This document shows, piece by piece, positions 7,530 through 15,273 of a stretch of 53,391 bases of DNA (position 1 is the first letter of the stretch; every line of letters begins with the position of its first letter). The DNA is from an uncultured Lachnospiraceae bacterium (GTDB taxonomy: Bacteria; Bacillota; Clostridia; Lachnospirales; Lachnospiraceae), in the NCBI GenBank assembly GCA_947626915.1, contig CANQUA010000012.1, forward strand, positions 1-53,391, read 5' to 3'. A program made the position numbers and the translations under genes. The notes beneath the pieces are model-generated. The model worked only from the letters and a program-made list of their open reading frames with translations. It had not been told where the DNA came from and ran no database searches.

Positions 7530-9578
7530 TCAGAACCGGAAGATCGCCGTGCCGTAGGGCGGAAGCGGATAGGCCACGGAATAGGGCTGGCCGTCGCATT
7601 CGCCTTTGACTGCCCGGAAAACTTTTTTCGTCTCGCCCCGCTGGTACATGCCGTGCGTCTCGTCCAGCAGCAGCGTATAATTGCCGGATTTCGGCACGCC
7701 TACGCGGTAATCGGAACGTTCCATCGGCGTGAAATTGCAGACGAAGAGCAGGCTTTGCTTCCTGGTCACATCGTAGCGCACGAAGCTGAAAATGCTGCGG
7801 TCGGCGTCGTTGACGTTGATCCAGGAGAAGCCGTCCCAGTTGTAATCCTGGGTCCAGAGCGCCGGATATTTCTTATAAAGATGCAGCAGGCCGCTGAAAT
7901 AGTTCTGGAGGTCCTGGTGCAGCGGTTCGCCGGTCAGGCCCCAGTCCAGGGACACGCTTTCGTCCCACTCGTGCCACTGGGCGAAATCCTGGCCCATGAA
8001 CAGCAGTTTCTTGCCCGGATGGCCGATCATGAACGTGTAAGCCACTTTCAGGTTGGCGAATTTGTCCTCGTAGATGCCGGGCATTTTGCTGATCATCGAG
8101 CATTTCAGGTGAACGACCTCGTCGTGGGACAGCACCAGGATGAAATTCTCACTGGTGGAGTAGGTCATGGCGAAGGTCATTTTGTTGTGGTTGTATTTGC
8201 GGAAATAGGGATCCAGCTTCACGTATTCCAGGAAATCATGCATCCAGCCCATGTTCCATTTGAAACGGAAGCCCAGGCCGCCGTCCTCCGGGCTCTTTGT
8301 AATCATCGGCCAGGCCGTGGATTCCTCGGCAATGATCATCGCGCCGTCATGACGGCCGGAGATCACGCTGTTAATGTGCTTGAAAAATTCAATGGCTTCC
8401 AGATTCTCATGGCCGCCGTTGACATTGGGAACCCAGTTCCCGGCGCTGCGCCCGTAATCCAGATACAGCATCGAGGCGACGGCGTCCACCCGCAGCCCGT
8501 CGATGTGGTACTGGTCGAGCCAGTAGAGGGCGTTGGCGATCAGGAAATTTTTCACCTCGTTTTTCGCGTAGTCAAAGACTTTCGTGCCCCAGTCGGGATG
8601 TTCGCCCTTGCGGGAATCCGCGTACTCAAACAGCGGCTCGCCGTCAAAATCCGCCAGCCCGTGGGCGTCCTTCGGGAAATGGGCCGGCACCCAGTCCAGG
8701 ATCACGCCGATGCCGTGGCGGTGCAGATAATTGACGAAATACATGAAGTCCCTGGCCTGCCCGTAGCGGGAGGTGGGAGCGTAATAGCCGGTGACCTGGT
8801 AGCCCCAGGAACCGTCAAAGGGATGCTCCGCGATCCCCATCAGCTCCACATGGGTGTAACCCATCTTCAGGACGTATTCGGTCAGCTCGTGGGCGGCTTC
8901 TATGTAAGTATAAAAGCCGTTTTTTTCCGGCCTGTCCTTCCGTTTCCAGGAGCCTAAGTGTACCTCGTAGATCGACAGGGGGGACCGGACAATGTCGGTT
9001 TCCCGGCGCTGCGTCATCCATTTTTCATCTTTCCAGCTGAAACCGGAGATGTCCGCGGTCACGGAAGCGGTGCCCGGGCGGTATTCGGCCTCAAAGGCGA
9101 ACGGGTCCGCCTTGAAGAGCACTGCGCCGGACGAGGTGGTGATTGCGTATTTGTAAAGCATGCCGGTCCCCATGCCCGGCATGAAAATCTCGTAGATGCC
9201 GGAGGTGCCCAGCAGGAACATGGGATTGGCGTCCGGATTCCAGTTATTGAAATCGCCTACCAGGGATACGGAAGCGGCGTGAGGGGCCCAGACCGCGAAA
9301 TACATGCCGTCCTGGCCTTTGTAGGTTTTCGGGTGCGCGCCCAGTTTTTCATAAATATTGTAATGGGTGCCCTGGCCGAAGAGGTAGCGGTCCATCTCGG
9401 AGACAAAGTCCGTGCCGAGGGGAACGATCTTTTTCGGGCGTCCCCGCCTGCCGGTGCGCAGCACCGTGGTGGGAGCGGCGCCGCTTTCTGCTTTTTGGGA
9501 ACGCCGCGTCCCGGATTTTTTTGCGTGCTCTTCTGCCGCGGCCGCTGCCGGTTCCTGGTTTTTCTTTGTTCTTGCCAT
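7530..9578 (-). CDS. glgB: 1,4-alpha-glucan branching enzyme GlgB
   Basis: This enzyme cuts alpha-1,4-glucan chains and rejoins them as alpha-1,6 branches during glycogen synthesis. Of its 682 residues, about 85-180 form a CBM48-type domain (WAPHAASVSLVGDFNNW). The GH13 barrel follows, with the nucleophile in DGLRVDAVASM near 365, the acid/base in IIAEESTAWP near 419 and LSHDEVVH near 483. The C-terminal beta domain ends in YGTAIFRF. The first 60 residues are an unusual Ala/Lys/Glu-rich extension that contains GRRGRPKK, an AT-hook-like basic patch absent from typical GlgB. The start lies 3 bp after the upstream GH13 gene stop, so the two are co-transcribed. No glgC, glgA or glgP is in the window. 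Confidence 0.95.
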   Translation of the reverse strand: MARTKKNQEPAAAAAEEHAKKSGTRRSQKAESGAAPTTVLRTGRRGRPKKIVPLGTDFVSEMDRYLFGQGTHYNIYEKLGAHPKTYKGQDGMYFAVWAPHAASVSLVGDFNNWNPDANPMFLLGTSGIYEIFMPGMGTGMLYKYAITTSSGAVLFKADPFAFEAEYRPGTASVTADISGFSWKDEKWMTQRRETDIVRSPLSIYEVHLGSWKRKDRPEKNGFYTYIEAAHELTEYVLKMGYTHVELMGIAEHPFDGSWGYQVTGYYAPTSRYGQARDFMYFVNYLHRHGIGVILDWVPAHFPKDAHGLADFDGEPLFEYADSRKGEHPDWGTKVFDYAKNEVKNFLIANALYWLDQYHIDGLRVDAVASMLYLDYGRSAGNWVPNVNGGHENLEAIEFFKHINSVISGRHDGAMIIAEESTAWPMITKSPEDGGLGFRFKWNMGWMHDFLEYVKLDPYFRKYNHNKMTFAMTYSTSENFILVLSHDEVVHLKCSMISKMPGIYEDKFANLKVAYTFMIGHPGKKLLFMGQDFAQWHEWDESVSLDWGLTGEPLHQDLQNYFSGLLHLYKKYPALWTQDYNWDGFSWINVNDADRSIFSFVRYDVTRKQSLLFVCNFTPMERSDYRVGVPKSGNYTLLLDETHGMYQRGETKKVFRAVKGECDGQPYSVAYPLPPYGTAIFRF

Positions 9579-9581
9579 AAT

Positions 9582-10919
9582 TTATACCCCCTTGATTTTT
9601 AAGACGGCGCCGCGGCCGCCTGCGATTGTGATGTAAATGCGCCCGTCCCGGATGGGGATGACCGCTCCGTCGGTCAGGTTTACGGCTTCCGTTCCGTAAA
9701 CGGGGACCGGAATCTGCATGGAAGCCGGATTTTCATCATTGTTGACCGCGGTTATGATGGCGGAACGGCCGCCGATGCGGGCGAATGAATACTGGCGCGT
9801 GGTCAGGGTCAGTTCCTGGTAGCGCCCTGTACGCAGTTCTTCATGCTCCCGGCGGATCCGGCCCAGCGCCGCGATATACGCCGTCAGACCGCACGCGTAC
9901 CGTTCCTGGTCCGCAATGGAAAGGCAGGGCCGCAGAGCTTCGTCGCTGTCGCGGGTCCTCTGACCGGGCAGGGCCCATTCGCTGCCGTAATAGACGGAGG
10001 GGATCCCGGGCAGCGTATAGAGAAGCGTGTAGACGGAGTACAGGTGCTCCCTGTTCCGCAGTTTGCTGGCCAGCCGGTCTTCATCGTGGTTGTCCACAAA
10101 GGTGTAGAGCTGATTCGCCACCGGAAGAAGTCTTCGGATCGTGTGAGCGATCTCGAAATAGTTATGGTCATTATGACCGGAATACAGTCCTTTATGTAGT
10201 TCGTAATTTGTCACGGAATGGAGCATTTCCGGATTTACCCAGCGGGCGTATTCGCCGTGAATCACCTCGCCCATCAGCCAGAAATCCTGCTTCATCTCTT
10301 CCGTGCGCCGCCGCAGCTCCTTCATAAAGCCGAAGTCCAGCACATTGGCGCAGTCCAGACGGATGCCGTCGATATCGAACTCGTCGATCCAGAACCGGAT
10401 CACGCCGAACAGATATTCCCGCACCTGAGGATTCTGAAGATTGAGACAGGGCAGCTCGAAATGGCCCTGCCACGCCTCGTAGCAGAAGCGGTCGCCCAGG
10501 GGACTGCCCCAGGAAAAACCTACGCCCCGGTACCAGTCTCTGTACGGGGACGCTTCCCCGTGTTCCTGGATATCCCGGAACGCGAAAAAGTCCCGCCCCG
10601 TGTGATTGAATACGCCGTCCACCACCACGCGGATGCCGGCTTCATGGCAGAGAGAGACAAACTGCCGGAAATCTTCGTTGGTTCCCAGCCGCCGGTCCAC
10701 CAGACGGTAGTCGCGGGTGTCGTAACCGTGGGAACCGGATTCAAACAGGGGGCCGATGTAAACCGCATTGCAGTAAATGCCGCAGATGTGGGGGATCCAG
10801 CGGTTCAGTTCCTCAAAACGCCGGACAACCGGACCATCCGCCGGATTCTGCTTCGGCGCGCCGGTCAGTCCCAGCGGATAAATATGATAAAATGTCCCCT
10901 TCTCATACCATGTGCTCAT
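9582..10919 (-). CDS. GH13 alpha-amylase-family glycosidase (maltodextrin-acting)
   Basis: This 445-residue cytoplasmic GH13 enzyme lacks a signal peptide, so it probably trims maltodextrin or glycogen inside the cell. The catalytic barrel shows VVVDGVFNHTG near 98-108, the nucleophile Asp in DGIRLDCAN near 183, the general acid in LMGEVIHGEY near 219 and FVDNHDED near 276. The N terminus begins directly with the barrel strand (YHIYPLGLTG), so it lacks the N domain of neopullulanases and is short for the family. It is the first of the two glycan genes on this strand, with glgB next. AAAGGACG precedes the ATG at 10919. Alpha-glucosidase, oligo-1,6-glucosidase and cyclomaltodextrinase activities cannot be told apart here. 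Confidence 0.9.
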   Translation of the reverse strand: MSTWYEKGTFYHIYPLGLTGAPKQNPADGPVVRRFEELNRWIPHICGIYCNAVYIGPLFESGSHGYDTRDYRLVDRRLGTNEDFRQFVSLCHEAGIRVVVDGVFNHTGRDFFAFRDIQEHGEASPYRDWYRGVGFSWGSPLGDRFCYEAWQGHFELPCLNLQNPQVREYLFGVIRFWIDEFDIDGIRLDCANVLDFGFMKELRRRTEEMKQDFWLMGEVIHGEYARWVNPEMLHSVTNYELHKGLYSGHNDHNYFEIAHTIRRLLPVANQLYTFVDNHDEDRLASKLRNREHLYSVYTLLYTLPGIPSVYYGSEWALPGQRTRDSDEALRPCLSIADQERYACGLTAYIAALGRIRREHEELRTGRYQELTLTTRQYSFARIGGRSAIITAVNNDENPASMQIPVPVYGTEAVNLTDGAVIPIRDGRIYITIAGGRGAVLKIKGV

Positions 10920-11011
10920 AAATCGTCGTCCTTTCGGGGGGTTATAGCCGCTCAGACGGCGCGTCTTCCCGGAGGTCAGTGGCCGGGGAAAGCGCCGGAT
11001 CGGATGGACAG

Positions 11012-11236
11012 CTACCGCACGCCTTCCAGATCCTTGAACCGGCGGAGCAGGAACTGGTACCGCAGCTGGGCCGCGTTCAGTTCGTAGATATAGCAGTCGA
11101 TCAGCGTCGGGTCGATCTCCTGTTCAAAATGGTTCCGGACGGAATCGATCCGGTAGCGCGTCCTCTCGATGTCTGCTTTTAGTTGCTGCCGCTCCAAAAG
11201 AAGCAGCGACCGGCGCCGTTTGTTCTCCGTTTTCAT
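11012..11236 (-). CDS. Small YaaL-like (DUF2508) protein
   Basis: The protein has 74 residues and is highly basic at the start and helical throughout. The pattern FEQEIDPTLIDCYIYEL and AQLRYQFLLRRFK matches my memory of the YaaL/DUF2508 family, a small clostridial and bacillar family of unknown role. The ATG at 11236 has GGGAG nine bases upstream. A longer frame reaching to 11347 has no matching ribosome binding site. It lies 92 bp upstream of the GH13 gene on the same strand and may head that transcript. Confidence 0.75.
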   Translation of the reverse strand: MKTENKRRRSLLLLERQQLKADIERTRYRIDSVRNHFEQEIDPTLIDCYIYELNAAQLRYQFLLRRFKDLEGVR

Positions 11237-11596
11237 ATTGTTCCATCTCCCAAAATTTGATAAATATAGTATTTCTGGGGAAACGGGAAAATATACATAA
11301 AACGATCCGGCCGGAGGCACGCGGCGTCCATACGGATATTCTACCATTTTCCGCTGCTTTGGTCAATGTTTCGGGGAAAAATACTGAAACGACTGCGGGA
11401 ACCGAAAAAATCCTACAAAACGCCGAATTGTCGAACAATGTCGAAATGGAAAATTTATGCTTGACATTTCCGGGCGGAGAGTGCATAATAAAAATCACTC
11501 AATAACAGTCAGTTTTTCAAAGTTCATTTACGTACATGTACCGCCCGGATCGGGCATTGAATCCAAAGATAATAGGACTCAGGGAGGTGGCGTACT
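11237..11596. other. Divergent intergenic region before the pilus operon
   Basis: This gap between the YaaL-like gene (minus) and the pilus operon (plus) is AT-rich in its centre. It carries the pilus promoter and the ribosome binding site of the first pilus gene. The transcript leader is about 100 nt. Confidence 0.7.
11461..11489 (+). promoter_or_regulatory. Promoter of the Tad pilus operon
   Basis: A perfect TTGACA (11461-11466), a 17-bp spacer and CATAAT (11484-11489). It is the only strong promoter seen before the run of pilus genes, which are closely packed down to 21880. Confidence 0.8.
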
Positions 11597-12121
11597 ATTT
11601 TTGCCGAAAAATGGCTTTTGTTTCTGGTTTTGCTGGGTGCGGCCTGGTATGACGGGAAAGAGCACAGGATCCCCAACTGGTGGCTGGGTGCGGCGTTCCT
11701 TTGCGGACTGGCGGTCAAAATGCTGGGAGCGCAGGAGGGCAGGGCAGCCGCTGCGTGCGCGGGGTACCTGTTCAGGATCTTAACCGGCGTTGCGGTTTTG
11801 TTTCCATTGTTTCTGTTCCGCATGATCGGGGCGGGCGATATTAAGCTGATCGCCCTGATGGCCGGTTTTTTGGGATTCGGCAGCGGACTTTGGGCGATTG
11901 CCTGCGGATGTTTCGCGGGAGCAATTCTTTCTCTGGTGAAACTGCTTGTGCAGAGAAATCTGTATCAGCGTCTTACGTATCTGTTCGTCTACTTCAGACG
12001 GATGTTCCAAACGAAAGAGATCGTGCCGTATTATCGCGCCGATCGTGACGGATATGGTGTGGTCATACCTTTGGCCTGCTGTCTGCTGGCGGGGTATGTG
12101 TGGTATCTTTTTGTCTCATAA
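11597..12121 (+). CDS. Prepilin peptidase, TadV/CpaA type (A24), probable ATT start
   Basis: This membrane aspartyl protease cleaves the leader of Flp prepilins. The two catalytic Asp motifs are visible: YDGKEHRIPN in the first loop, and GAGDIK near residue 77. Four or more hydrophobic helices account for the rest. The start is unusual. No ATG, GTG or TTG lies between the upstream in-frame stop at 11573 and TTG at 11618. Starting at that TTG would cut the first helix to ten residues. The ATT at 11597 sits nine bases after a strong GGGAGGTGG and restores a full helix, giving 174 residues. I therefore choose ATT. It is the first gene of the pilus operon, and a second A24 peptidase lies at 19587. 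Confidence 0.85.
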   Translation: MFAEKWLLFLVLLGAAWYDGKEHRIPNWWLGAAFLCGLAVKMLGAQEGRAAAACAGYLFRILTGVAVLFPLFLFRMIGAGDIKLIALMAGFLGFGSGLWAIACGCFAGAILSLVKLLVQRNLYQRLTYLFVYFRRMFQTKEIVPYYRADRDGYGVVIPLACCLLAGYVWYLFVS

Positions 12122-12178
12122 AGGGTCTGACGCGGGATGATCCGCGGAGATCCGGTTCATATGTGAAAGGAGTTCGCG

Positions 12179-13183
12179 ATGGAAAAAATCATGGCGGTTT
12201 ATGATTTGGACCCTGATTATGCGCAAAGATTCGCGGATGTGGTGAATCAGAAAGAAAAAACGCCGTTTACGGTGGTTCCGTTCACTTCGCTGGAGCTGCT
12301 GAAAGAATATGCGAAGAAGCACAAAATCGAGCTTTTGCTGATCAGCGCGTCGGTGCCGCGGGAGATGATGGAAGGGATCGAGGCCGGTTCGGTGGTGACG
12401 CTGTCGGAGGGCGAGCTGGCGACGCAGACAGAGGAATATCCCAGCGTTTACAAGTATCAGTCGGCGGACAGCGTGATCCGCGAGGTTATGACCAGGTACT
12501 GCGATCAGCCCTCGGAGGAGATGTTTGTGGTTCTGGGACGGCGGGCCAGGGTGATGGGGGTCTATTCTCCCATCGGGCGGTGCCTGAAAACCTCGCTGGC
12601 TTTGATGCTGGGGCAGCAGCTGGCGCGGGAGGGGAAAACGATCTACGTGGGGTTTGAGGAATTTTCCGGCATTTCCCGGCTGCTGGGCGGCGAGGGCAAA
12701 AGCGACCTGTCGGACGTGCTTTACTTCCTGCGGCAGGGCAACCTGAACGTGGTCCGCCTGCGCAGCATGGTTTATACCTGGAAAGATATGGACTATATTG
12801 TGCCGGTGCGTTACCCGGAGGACATGGAGCAGATGAGCGGCGATGAAGCAGGACAGCTTCTGGAGGTGCTGGCGTCGGAGTGCGGGTACAGCTATGTAGT
12901 CGTGGACGTGGGGCGGCCCGGCCGGAACCTGCTGCCGGTGCTGGAGCGGTGCGATGTGATCTATATGCCGGCGAAGGAGGACGAGATCTCCGCGGCCAGG
13001 ATGGAGGAATTCGAGGAATACCTGCAGAAAGCGGGAGATGAGGAGCTGCGGGAGAAGCTCCATCCGGTGAAGCTGCCCTATCCGGGCAGCCTGGGACGGG
13101 GGAATGATTATATGGACAAGCTGTGCTGGAGCGAACTGGGAGATTATGTGCGGAAACTGATTAAAGGAGCGCCGTGGAAATGA
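12179..13183 (+). CDS. TadZ/CpaE-like pilus localisation ATPase
   Basis: TadZ proteins position the Flp pilus machine at the membrane. This 334-residue protein has an N-terminal receiver-like region (about 1-100) without an obvious phosphoacceptor, then a ParA/MinD-like fold. The P-loop is strongly degenerate: VYSPIGRCLKTSLAL near 128-142 replaces the usual KGGxGKT, keeping only the KTS end. SYVVVDVGRPG near 238-248 replaces the Walker B. Nucleotide hydrolysis is therefore doubtful. AAAGGAG precedes the ATG at 12179, and its stop overlaps the tadA start (ATGA at 13180-13183). Confidence 0.82.
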   Translation: MEKIMAVYDLDPDYAQRFADVVNQKEKTPFTVVPFTSLELLKEYAKKHKIELLLISASVPREMMEGIEAGSVVTLSEGELATQTEEYPSVYKYQSADSVIREVMTRYCDQPSEEMFVVLGRRARVMGVYSPIGRCLKTSLALMLGQQLAREGKTIYVGFEEFSGISRLLGGEGKSDLSDVLYFLRQGNLNVVRLRSMVYTWKDMDYIVPVRYPEDMEQMSGDEAGQLLEVLASECGYSYVVVDVGRPGRNLLPVLERCDVIYMPAKEDEISAARMEEFEEYLQKAGDEELREKLHPVKLPYPGSLGRGNDYMDKLCWSELGDYVRKLIKGAPWK

Positions 13184-14400
13184 GCGCCGCCAGGAAAGGA
13201 AACGCCGAGGGCGCGAACGGCTGGAAAAAAGAGCTGCAGAAACAGCTGCGGGACGCCATACGGGAGGAGGCCAGCACCCGCCGCCAGTTAAGCGATGACG
13301 AGCTGTACGAGATCATCGACCGGCATGTCCTGCAGGCCGGGGAGCAGCGCCATCTGCTGCTGAAGGACCGCATCGATCTGCGTACATCCCTGTTTAACGC
13401 GTTTCGGAAGCTGGATATTTTGCAGCAGGTCATGGATAATCCGGATGTCACGGAGGTGATGATCAACGGGCGGGACCATATTTTTGTGGAGGAATCGGGG
13501 GTCATGCGTCTCTGGGACTATACGTTCGAATCGGATGAGCAGCTGGAGGATATGATCCAGCAGGTGGTCAGCCGCGTCAACCGCGTGGTGAACGTGGCCT
13601 CGCCGATCGCGGACGCCAGGCTGGAAGACGGCTCCCGCGTCCATGTAGTGCTGCCGCCCATTTCTCTGGACGGACCGGTCATGACGATCCGCAAATTTCC
13701 CCGTGTTATCACGATGGACATGCTGGTGGAGAACGGAGCCGTCTCACAGGAGGCAAGCGAGTTTCTGCGGCGGCTGGTGCGGGCGGGCTACAATATTTTT
13801 ATCAGCGGCGGTACGAACTCGGGGAAAACGACATTTTTGAACGCGCTCTCGGCTTTCATACCGGAGGACGAGCGCGTCATCACCATCGAGGATTCCGCGG
13901 AGCTGCAGATCCAGCATGTGAAAAACCTGGTCCGGATGGAGACCCGTGCGCCCAACGCCCAGGGCGAGGGGGCGATCGGGATCGGCGACCTGATCCGCGC
14001 CTCCCTGCGCATGAATCCGAACCGGATCATCGTGGGGGAGGTCCGCGGCAAGGAGGCCATGGAGCTGCTGAATAGTTATAATACGGGGCATGACGGCGGT
14101 ATGAGCACGGGCCATGGGAACAGTCCGGCGGACATGCTGGCCCGTCTGGAAACCATGGTTCTGATGGGGGCGGAACTGCCGCTGACGGCGATCCGAAGCC
14201 AGATCGCTTCCGCATTGGATATTCTGATTCATTTGGGGCGGCTGAAAGACAAGAGCAGAAAGGTACTGTGGATCGTGGAGGTAGATGGTTATGAAGAGGG
14301 TGAAATCCGGCTGCATACGCTTTATCAGTGGGAAAATGGAGAATTACGGAAGAAAGGAGAGCTTAAGAACCAATGGAAACTTCAGACAGCAGAAGAATGA
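13180..14400 (+). CDS. tadA: TadA/CpaF secretion ATPase
   Basis: This is the cytoplasmic motor ATPase that drives Flp pilus assembly, 406 residues from the chosen start. The N-terminal half has PDVTEVMINGRDHIFVEE, typical of CpaF. The Walker A is GGTNSGKTTFLNAL near 208-221, followed by an Asp box (ITIEDSAELQI), the Walker B region IIVGEVRGKEAMELL and a His box, STGHGNSPADMLARLE near 309-324. The ATG at 13180 overlaps the previous stop as ATGA and has GGAG ten bases upstream. A GTG at 13174 is too close to that site. Confidence 0.96.
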   Translation: MSAARKGNAEGANGWKKELQKQLRDAIREEASTRRQLSDDELYEIIDRHVLQAGEQRHLLLKDRIDLRTSLFNAFRKLDILQQVMDNPDVTEVMINGRDHIFVEESGVMRLWDYTFESDEQLEDMIQQVVSRVNRVVNVASPIADARLEDGSRVHVVLPPISLDGPVMTIRKFPRVITMDMLVENGAVSQEASEFLRRLVRAGYNIFISGGTNSGKTTFLNALSAFIPEDERVITIEDSAELQIQHVKNLVRMETRAPNAQGEGAIGIGDLIRASLRMNPNRIIVGEVRGKEAMELLNSYNTGHDGGMSTGHGNSPADMLARLETMVLMGAELPLTAIRSQIASALDILIHLGRLKDKSRKVLWIVEVDGYEEGEIRLHTLYQWENGELRKKGELKNQWKLQTAEE

Positions 14401-14504
14401 AGGCGTTGGACCGCGGCAGGGGAAAACAGCGGCGCGGCAGGGAGGCGGCGCGGGGAGCCGAGCGCCCGGCGGTGCAGGAAAGCAGAGGCAGGAGTCCGCC
14501 GTGA
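14373..14504 (+). CDS. Possible 43-residue Arg-rich ORF bridging tadA and tadB
   Basis: An ATG at 14373 opens a 43-codon frame that overlaps the last 28 bases of tadA. It fills the gap and ends in a TGA that overlaps the tadB GTG (GTGA at 14501-14504). The product is Arg/Gly-rich and hydrophilic. AAAGGAGA lies about 12 bases upstream. An internal ATG at 14397 would overlap the tadA stop as ATGA. It may serve only to couple translation of tadA and tadB. I know of no family match. Confidence 0.35.
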   Translation: METSDSRRMKALDRGRGKQRRGREAARGAERPAVQESRGRSPP

Positions 14505-15247
14505 TCGGGGATTACCAGCAGTACCGGCTTTCGCTGCCGGAGTGGATAGAAGCGTTCGCGCTGGGAGTGTGCGCGGCCGGGACGGCGGCCTATGCCTGCT
14601 ATCGCAGCTGGGTGGTATTCGCGGTGCTGCTTGTTCCCGCGGCGCTGGTACCGCGTTATATGCGGGAAGTGTGGAAAAAGAAACGCCTGCGGCAGCTGGA
14701 ACTGCAGTTTAAGGAGGCGATCCAGCATCTTTCAGCCGCGCTGGGCGCCGGATATTCCGTAGAAAACGCCGTGACGGTGGCGAACCGAGAATTGGAAATG
14801 ATCTACGGGCCGAAAGGAATGATCTGCCGGGAGCTGGCTTATATGGAGCAGCAGATGAAAATGAATTGTCCCATTGAACTGCTGATGAACGATCTTGGCA
14901 GGCGCAGCGGTCTGGAGGACATCGAGAATTTCGCGAAGATTTTCCAGATCGCCAAGCGCAGCGGCGGACAGCTGGTGCCGGTCATCTGCCATACGGTTCA
15001 GATCATGGAGGACCGTTTTCAGGTAAAGGAAGAGATACGGACGCTGACTACCTCCAGGCAGTTTGAGCAGAAGGTCATGAATGCGACGCCGATTTTGATG
15101 ATTTTTTACATAGAAGCGACGTCTCCCGGCTTTTTCGACGTGATGTATACCACCATACTGGGGCGGGTCATCATGACGGTGTGTCTGGCGGTGTATCTGC
15201 TGGCCTGTTATCTGGCCAAAAGGATTCTGGATATTTCGGTTGCGTAG
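14501..15247 (+). CDS. tadB: TadB-like pilus inner-membrane platform protein
   Basis: TadB and TadC form the inner-membrane platform of the Flp pilus machine. From GTG at 14501 this protein has 248 residues. Two hydrophobic helices lie near 13-47. A cytoplasmic GspF-type domain follows, with the typical LGAGYSVENAVTVANREL and AKRSGGQLVPVI motifs. Two C-terminal helices lie near 190-240. The frame stays open upstream to 14285, but that part is inside tadA and reads as low-complexity basic sequence. GCAGGAGTCCGCC directly before GTG 14501 makes that the best start. Confidence 0.88.
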   Translation: MIGDYQQYRLSLPEWIEAFALGVCAAGTAAYACYRSWVVFAVLLVPAALVPRYMREVWKKKRLRQLELQFKEAIQHLSAALGAGYSVENAVTVANRELEMIYGPKGMICRELAYMEQQMKMNCPIELLMNDLGRRSGLEDIENFAKIFQIAKRSGGQLVPVICHTVQIMEDRFQVKEEIRTLTTSRQFEQKVMNATPILMIFYIEATSPGFFDVMYTTILGRVIMTVCLAVYLLACYLAKRILDISVA

Positions 15248-15273
15248 GCTGACAGAGCAGGAAAGGGGAACGT

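Noticed and set aside
7515-7545. CTTCCGGT/ACCGGAAG hairpin at the end of glgB
   Set aside because: The stem is short, overlaps the coding end and has no T run on the minus strand, so I do not call it a terminator.
7338-8957. 539-codon plus-strand frame opposite glgB
   Set aside because: It is an antisense shadow; glgB has all catalytic motifs on the other strand.
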